Source of the DNA: Methanobacterium sp.
GTDB taxonomy: Archaea; Methanobacteriota; Methanobacteria; Methanobacteriales; Methanobacteriaceae
Reading direction: 5' to 3'
Assembly: GCA_019084405.1 (NCBI GenBank)
Contig: JAHRFX010000104.1
Coordinates: forward strand, 1 to 10,844
Length of the DNA stretch: 10,844 nucleotides
This document shows, in pieces, positions 7,579-10,844 of this stretch (position 1 is its first letter; each line of letters opens with the position of its first letter). A program made the translations under genes and the position numbers. The notes under the pieces were generated by a model that worked only from the letters and a program-made list of their open reading frames with translations, ran no database searches and was not told where the DNA came from.

Positions 7579-8243
7579 CTATCCTGTATATCCGCACATC
7601 CCAACTCGTGGAGAATTAACTACAGGCAATAGCATGTCTTCGCCACACTCATGTTTGTGAGCACATTCATCGCAAAGCCATGTGGCACATTCAGCACACA
7701 CCTGTGTACCAATTTTTCCACATGATTCACATGCTATCAATGGAGGGTCATTCCTAGCCAGAAGCTGAATGGATTTACCCTTAGCTTCACCCTCCTGTTC
7801 TGACATAACTCGCAGAGTAAGCTCCGTAGTAGTGCCGAAGTCATACTCATGATAAAACTTCATTCCAATGCCAACTACATTCCCCAGTGCACTCTTCATG
7901 CTTCTTTCGCCATACTCTTTCATCGGATGTATAGAGTATCTTTTCCCTTCAATTGTGAACGCACTTAGGTGCCCACAACACTCCAACCAGATATCTCTGA
8001 GGAAGTCGTCCAAGTCTTCAAGAGTTACGTTAGCCGCCACAGAAAGGTGCATCCAATATTCAGGCAAATCGCACCCTCAACCACAAGATGTAAACTCTTT
8101 GTTCCCTGCAACTTCTGCTTCTCCGATGTTGTCTCCAATGCAGATTTTCTTTGTTTGCATGACTTCAAGTGTTTAGTCATTGCCGCCTTACCAAAGGTTT
8201 CATTACAAAAACTACATTTTCCCTTTGACGTATATCTTGTCAT
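7579..8243 (-). pseudogene. Zinc-finger plus PRiA4b ORF-3-like (IS1096 passenger TnpR-like) protein, frameshifted
   Basis: Two overlapping frames make one gene. The first starts at ATG 8243 with AGGAGA upstream (about 8253-8258) and encodes a finger CSFCNETFGKAAMTKHLKSC. The second (8067-7579) has the PRiA4b ORF-3/IS1096-passenger fold (YWMHLSVAANVTLEDLDDFL, later YDFGTTTELTL). Its C-terminus is cysteine-rich (CESCGK, CAECATWLCDECAHKHEC). The frames change at about 8068-8085: the first frame runs on to a stop at 8025, while the second has a TGA just upstream of the joint and no good start. A one- or two-base indel explains this. Function of the family is unknown. The gene lies between two attC-like sites, as a cassette would. 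A sequencing error cannot be excluded. Confidence 0.7.
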
Positions 8244-8294
8244 TTTATACACATCTCCTAATAAATTTGTTTTCAATAACCTGTTTGATTATAA

Positions 8295-8393
8295 GCCGAA
8301 CGTCAGATAAAGGTTTGCGGGTAAAAGAAGTTCGCCAACAGGCGAATTTGGCGAACGAAGTGAGCCTTTTATCCGCTGTTATACGCAGTCGGC
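8295..8393 (-). other. Integron attC-like recombination site (imperfect hairpin)
   Basis: On the minus strand this 99-bp element begins GCCGACTGCG and ends TGACGTTCGGC. It folds as nested imperfect stems: GCCGA/TCGGC at the ends, GCGGATAAAAG with CTTTTACCCGC (10 of 11; 8366-8376 and 8317-8327), and a perfect central GTTCGCCAA/TTGGCGAAC (8330-8338 and 8348-8356) with a 9-nt loop. Length, near-symmetric ends, mismatched arms and position 9 nt after a stop codon match the architecture of attC sites. The core triplets are only partly canonical (GTTCGGC instead of GTTRRRY; GCCGACT instead of RYYYAAC). No integrase is in the window. Confidence 0.5.
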
Positions 8394-8402
8394 TTACATC
8401 CA

Positions 8403-8630
8403 CTACTTGATCTCCTTTGTGGTTTCTACCAATTGTGGCTTTCTAAAAGAAAGGATGAGAGCATAAATGGATATAAATACTAAGGGAAGATGTAAAACTC
8501 CATTCCACCACAAAATATCGGGTTTAATCAAAAAATTCCCTACCATATTCCAGAAACCAATAGTTATTCCTGAAAGAGCTGTAATTCGTAGCGTCGGTAT
8601 ATTTACTTTTGGGTAATAGAGGATAATCAA
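8403..8630 (-). CDS. Small membrane protein, probably N-terminally truncated
   Basis: The frame encodes up to 75 residues from a TTG at 8630, directly preceded by a TGA and lacking a ribosome binding site. It probably is the C-terminal part of a longer gene cut near the element end at 8654. Two hydrophobic segments are visible, about residues 13-35 (ITALSGITIGFWNMVGNFLI) and 42-64 (WNGVLHLPLVFISIYALILSF), followed by a charged tail. I do not recognise the family. The stop is 9 nt before the attC-like hairpin, the spacing expected of a cassette gene. Small membrane proteins are frequent integron cassette contents, but that is only circumstantial. Confidence 0.45.
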   Translation of the reverse strand: MIILYYPKVNIPTLRITALSGITIGFWNMVGNFLIKPDILWWNGVLHLPLVFISIYALILSFRKPQLVETTKEIK

Positions 8631-8663
8631 TCAAAAATATTATTAGACAGCCTCTTTGATTGA

Positions 8664-9049
8664 AAAAGATTTAAAAACCAATTTCTAAAACCAAAAAGCA
8701 TTTTAAAACAAATTTACAAAATTACTTTACGAAGTACTGATTATCAATTTAACAAAAACCATAGTTTAATTAACACCCTGCAACATACTAATATTAAACA
8801 TGTTTTTCGTGGTGATAGAAATTATTTTTTTAAAAATTTAGTATTATTGGATAGTGGGCGATAATAAACCTACTTTAGGAAGTTATTTCTCATGAAGAAC
8901 TTTTTAAAGAATTAGGAAAAAAGATTTTATATTGCCCCCAGTGTGGTAAATATATGTTGGGAATGGTTTATGAGAACGTATTAACCGAAGCAAACTTCTG
9001 GAATTGTGATAAGGAACATAAAAGTATAGTTTTAAGTAACTTTTCTTAA
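8664..9049 (+). pseudogene. Remnant of a gene ending in a zinc ribbon
   Basis: Two start-less open frames follow one another. 8664-8861 (66 codons) ends HVFRGDRNYFFKNLVLLDSG, then two stops. 8879-9046, in another frame, gives EVISHEELFKELGKKILYC, then PQCGKYMLG and finally WNCDKEHKS, before TAA at 9047. The two sections look like one protein broken by indels near 8855-8880. The CPQC and later C/H residues suggest a zinc ribbon. The left end lies 9 bp from the putative element end at 8654, where the missing N-terminus may have been lost. The family is not recognised. Confidence 0.4.
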
Positions 9050-9071
9050 AACGATTCAATTATTTTTAGAA

Positions 9072-9113
9072 CAAACCGGGGTTTTTTGGGGTTGTCAAGT
9101 TGTTTGGTGTTGG
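9072..9113 (+). repeat. Left terminal inverted repeat of a decayed insertion sequence
   Basis: From 9072 the sequence CAAACCG, nine variable bases, then GGGGTTGTCAAGTTGTT and GGTGTTGG recurs inverted at 10515-10474. About 36 of 42 bases match; the differences are mainly in the variable stretch. The transposase stop codon (9095-9097) lies inside this repeat. Confidence 0.8.
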
Positions 9114-10364
9114 TGATTTTTTATGTGTTTTTGTGTCCATTTTTGCATTTTGAGTGCTAGGTAGTTTATTAGTCCTTGGGTTGTTTTGTATTTCTTTTTG
9201 TTTGCTTTGGGGAGTGTTTGTCGGTAGTAATTTTCCAGGTAGTTGGATGTTCGTGAGATTTTGGGGTTGTGCATGGATTGTGTGAGTCTGTTGAGATTGG
9301 GAAGTAATTTTTTGCTGATGAATTTTTGTAAGACACGAGGAATATCATCAAAATTGGATAATAGTTCATCTAAAAGATTTGGTGATGTTTTATAGTTTTT
9401 TGTGTATCGAATATTTCTCGTATTTCTTTGTAATATAGTTTTAATCTGGTTTTTTCGTCTTCAGATGTTTTTTTAGTTCTTAATAATTTGTTTAATTTGT
9501 CTCCAATCATTTGTAGAGATGAAAATTGCAAATCAAAGATTTGCAAACTCACAACGAATAGTTGTGAGATATGCATAATTGGTGTTTAACGTTTAATTCG
9601 TCCATTAACTGTTTTATATTCTGGCACATGATCTGTGGTTATTGATTTTAATGGTTTATTTTTTGTTGATTCTTTTATAAACTCTATAATTGTTGTGTAT
9701 TCCTTTATCAGGAGCTATTTTTTCACTTAATGGTATGTTGAGTATATGGTCGTATAATGTTAAACGGTATTTCCAAACGCCGCTGATTTTAACATACTGT
9801 TCATCGTAGCAGTAATATCCGGAATAACTGGTTTTTATGTTTTGGATATGTGTTTCACTTGTTGTTTGCAGCCAGTTGTATATTGTTTGATATGATATTT
9901 TTCACGCCGAAGAAGTTTAATAAGTCTTCAGAGGCATTACGCAATGAGCGATAACCTGTTTGGAATAATTCAATTAATTTATCCCTAAAAACTGATGGGT
10001 ATCGGTGTCCTGGTTTGATAATTAAATCTAGCGATGTTGTGAATTTTTTATCACATGACTTACAAAGATATCTTCTTAAATAAATTGTCACTGGCTTTTG
10101 ATCACCAATATTCAATTTTCTTTCACTATATTCTTGTTTTATAATATTATATGAGTTGCAATGTGGACAAATAGGATTAATATAATCCATATGATTGTCT
10201 TCAAGTAATTCTAAATTTTGATTTATTTTTTGAGGCGTTTCCACGCTTTGAAATCTTTCATCTATGATCTTTTTAAAATCAATTTCTTCTTGATCAAAAT
10301 CGGAAAGTTTAAGTTGTATAAAACCTATAGAAGAACTGAGAGTAGATATTGTTGTATTAGACAT
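9095..10364 (-). pseudogene. Transposase pseudogene with several frame breaks
   Basis: The start is ATG 10364. An N-terminal segment leads to a zinc ribbon (ICPHCNSYN ... YLCKSCDKKF), a helical DNA-binding region (FQTGYRSLRNASEDLLNFFG) and then the catalytic domain in other frames. Pieces are YYCYDEQYVKISGVWKYRLT (first Asp), PLKSITTDHVPEYK (second Asp), MIGDKLNKLL, and ISRTSNYLENYY (possible catalytic Glu), ending in KMQKWTQKH. Frames break near 9900 (extra A in an A-run), 9705, 9590 and 9405. A 43-bp double hairpin interrupts the gene at 9526-9568. Inactive. Confidence 0.8.
9526..9568. repeat. Two back-to-back perfect hairpins inside the transposase pseudogene
   Basis: TTGCAAATC-aaa-GATTTGCAA (9526-9546, 9-bp stem) is followed after one base by CTCACAAC-gaata-GTTGTGAG (9548-9568, 8-bp stem). 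The surrounding transposase reading (HQLCI before, MIGDKLNK after) is separated by just this block, suggesting a small palindromic insertion. It could be a short palindromic repeat present elsewhere in the genome. Confidence 0.7.
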
Positions 10365-10473
10365 GCTAATATATCTGCTCTCAGCCCTATTTATTCTTAA
10401 CGGTCTTTAAATATAATTATGGGACAGTATAATCCGAAATAATAAGCTAATCGAAATTTTTTTCGCGCAAGTC

Positions 10474-10515
10474 CCAACACCCAACAACTTGACAACCCCT
10501 GAATATCACGGTTTG
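10474..10515 (-). repeat. Right terminal inverted repeat of the decayed insertion sequence
   Basis: This is the inverted partner of 9072-9113: CCAACACC-c-AACAACTTGACAACCCC followed by a variable segment and CGGTTTG. It lies about 110 bp upstream of the transposase start at 10364, leaving room for the promoter. Confidence 0.8.
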
Positions 10516-10844
10516 ACATATTTTTTCCCCGGACTTCTATCAAATGTAAGCAAAAAGTTATTCTATTGGTTTTATCCGGAAAAGACAGAATAGAATGTCC
10601 ATTTACCGAATGAAATCCGATAACATTCACGGATTCACGATTTAAAGTTTTAATAATAATGTTTTTTCGGCCTTTTTTATGCCAGATTTTGCCACTATTA
10701 TGAACATTATTGAATCTAGATTCGTCATTAAAACCAATTATATCTTCATCTGAGTCAATTATCGAAGTTTTTTTTAAGTTGATCTTCAGCATCATCTGGC
10801 ATTTTAGAATAAATCATAAATGGCTTTGTATACGTATAATTAAG
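10516..10844 (-). pseudogene. IS630-family transposase fragment, frameshifted and interrupted
   Basis: In the frame with ATG at 10795 the product reads SIIDSDEDIIGFNDESRFNN, then GKIWHKKGRKN and VNVIGFHSVNGHS. This is the pattern of the IS630 DDE domain around its first catalytic aspartate (FNDES), the W..KG strand and the NV.G strand. Upstream the reading continues in another frame as KPFMIYSKMPDDAEDQLKK, joining at an A8 run (about 10769-10776) that carries a one-base slip. The N-terminus lies beyond the window. Downstream the homology ends near 10516, where the terminal repeat of the neighbouring element begins. The formal frame runs on to 10397 but there encodes insertion-sequence end DNA. 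Its C-terminal part was not found on the other side of that element. Confidence 0.7.

Larger units (their letters stand above)
7103..8654. mobile_element. Putative decayed IS1182-type element enclosing foreign cassettes
   Basis: Position 7103 begins GAGGCTGTCcAATAA and the reverse complement from 8654 begins GAGGCTGTCtAATAA, so 14 of 15 end bases match in inverted orientation. Ends beginning GAGGCTGTC are common in IS1182-family elements, and an IS1182-type transposase fragment lies 94 bp inside the left end. The expected internal transposase sequence is largely missing, replaced by two small genes with attC-like hairpins. No target-site duplication is seen, so the two ends may not come from the same insertion event. 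Confidence 0.5.
9072..10515 (-). mobile_element. Decayed 1.44-kb insertion sequence (archaeal zinc-ribbon DDE transposase)
   Basis: Terminal inverted repeats of about 42 bp (9072-9113 and 10474-10515) bound one transposase pseudogene filling nearly the whole element. The transposase type resembles those common in Methanobrevibacter and Methanobacterium (possibly the ISM1/ISNCY type; this name is from memory and not verified). No target duplication is clear: bases outside the ends (..tttagaa and acatattt..) do not match. The element abuts the IS630-like transposase remnant at its right end. Confidence 0.75.

Noticed and set aside
7868..8410. Plus-strand frames over the cassette region (7868-8176, 7969-8310, 8180-8410)
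   Set aside because: They are antisense to the zinc-finger/PRiA4b-type gene or run through the attC-like hairpin. Their translations show no domain, and the minus strand explains the region.
9062..10525. Target-site duplication for the 9072-10515 element
   Set aside because: The outer flanks (..tttagaa and acatattt..) share no direct repeat. The element may have lost it or moved without one.
1..10844. CRISPR array, tRNA or rRNA genes
   Set aside because: No regularly spaced repeats and no cloverleaf or rRNA-like conserved stretch were seen on either strand.

Overview
The window most likely comes from a hydrogenotrophic methanogen of the Methanobacteriales, close to Methanobacterium. The main reason is a complete seven-gene operon, in the order fwdH-F-G-D-A-C-B, for the tungsten formylmethanofuran dehydrogenase, the enzyme that fixes CO2 onto methanofuran in the first step of methanogenesis. 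The gene order, the polyferredoxin FwdF with eight [4Fe-4S] motifs, the FwdA/FwdC/FwdB/FwdD catalytic set and the archaeal TATA/Shine-Dalgarno signals all agree. No database search was possible; family names rest on motifs recognised by eye.

Layout. Positions 1-323 form a giant hairpin: two 120-bp arms with one mismatch around an 83-bp loop. Positions 324-700 hold no convincing gene. Positions 700-820 are the operon's control region, with two TATA-like boxes and two copies of the palindrome ATGTGT-N7-ACACAT. The fwd operon (821-6874) is tightly packed, with overlaps or very short gaps and strong GGAGG-type ribosome binding sites. The first gene, fwdH, joins a helix-turn-helix domain to a two-cluster ferredoxin, so it may sense and regulate as well as carry electrons. 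A 20-bp tandem duplication lies on the fwdG/fwdD junction. A T-tract ends the operon.

From about 7100 to the end the sequence is a graveyard of mobile DNA, mostly on the minus strand. Sites matching GAGGCTGTC at 7103 and 8654 look like the ends of an IS1182-type element. They enclose a transposase fragment and, unexpectedly, two short genes each followed after 10-13 nt by an integron attC-like imperfect hairpin (8295-8393 complete, about 7500-7565 partial). Beyond this lies a decayed + strand gene with a zinc ribbon (8664-9049). Next is a decayed 1.44-kb insertion sequence with about 42-bp terminal inverted repeats (9072-10515) and at least four reading-frame breaks plus a double-hairpin insert. 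It adjoins a frameshifted IS630-type transposase cut by the window end.

How the genes work together: FwdA (zinc amidohydrolase) and FwdC act on formate and methanofuran. FwdB with FwdD form the tungstopterin site that reduces CO2 to formate. FwdG, FwdF and probably FwdH supply low-potential electrons through chains of [4Fe-4S] clusters. The right-hand mobile region has no visible functional tie to the operon.
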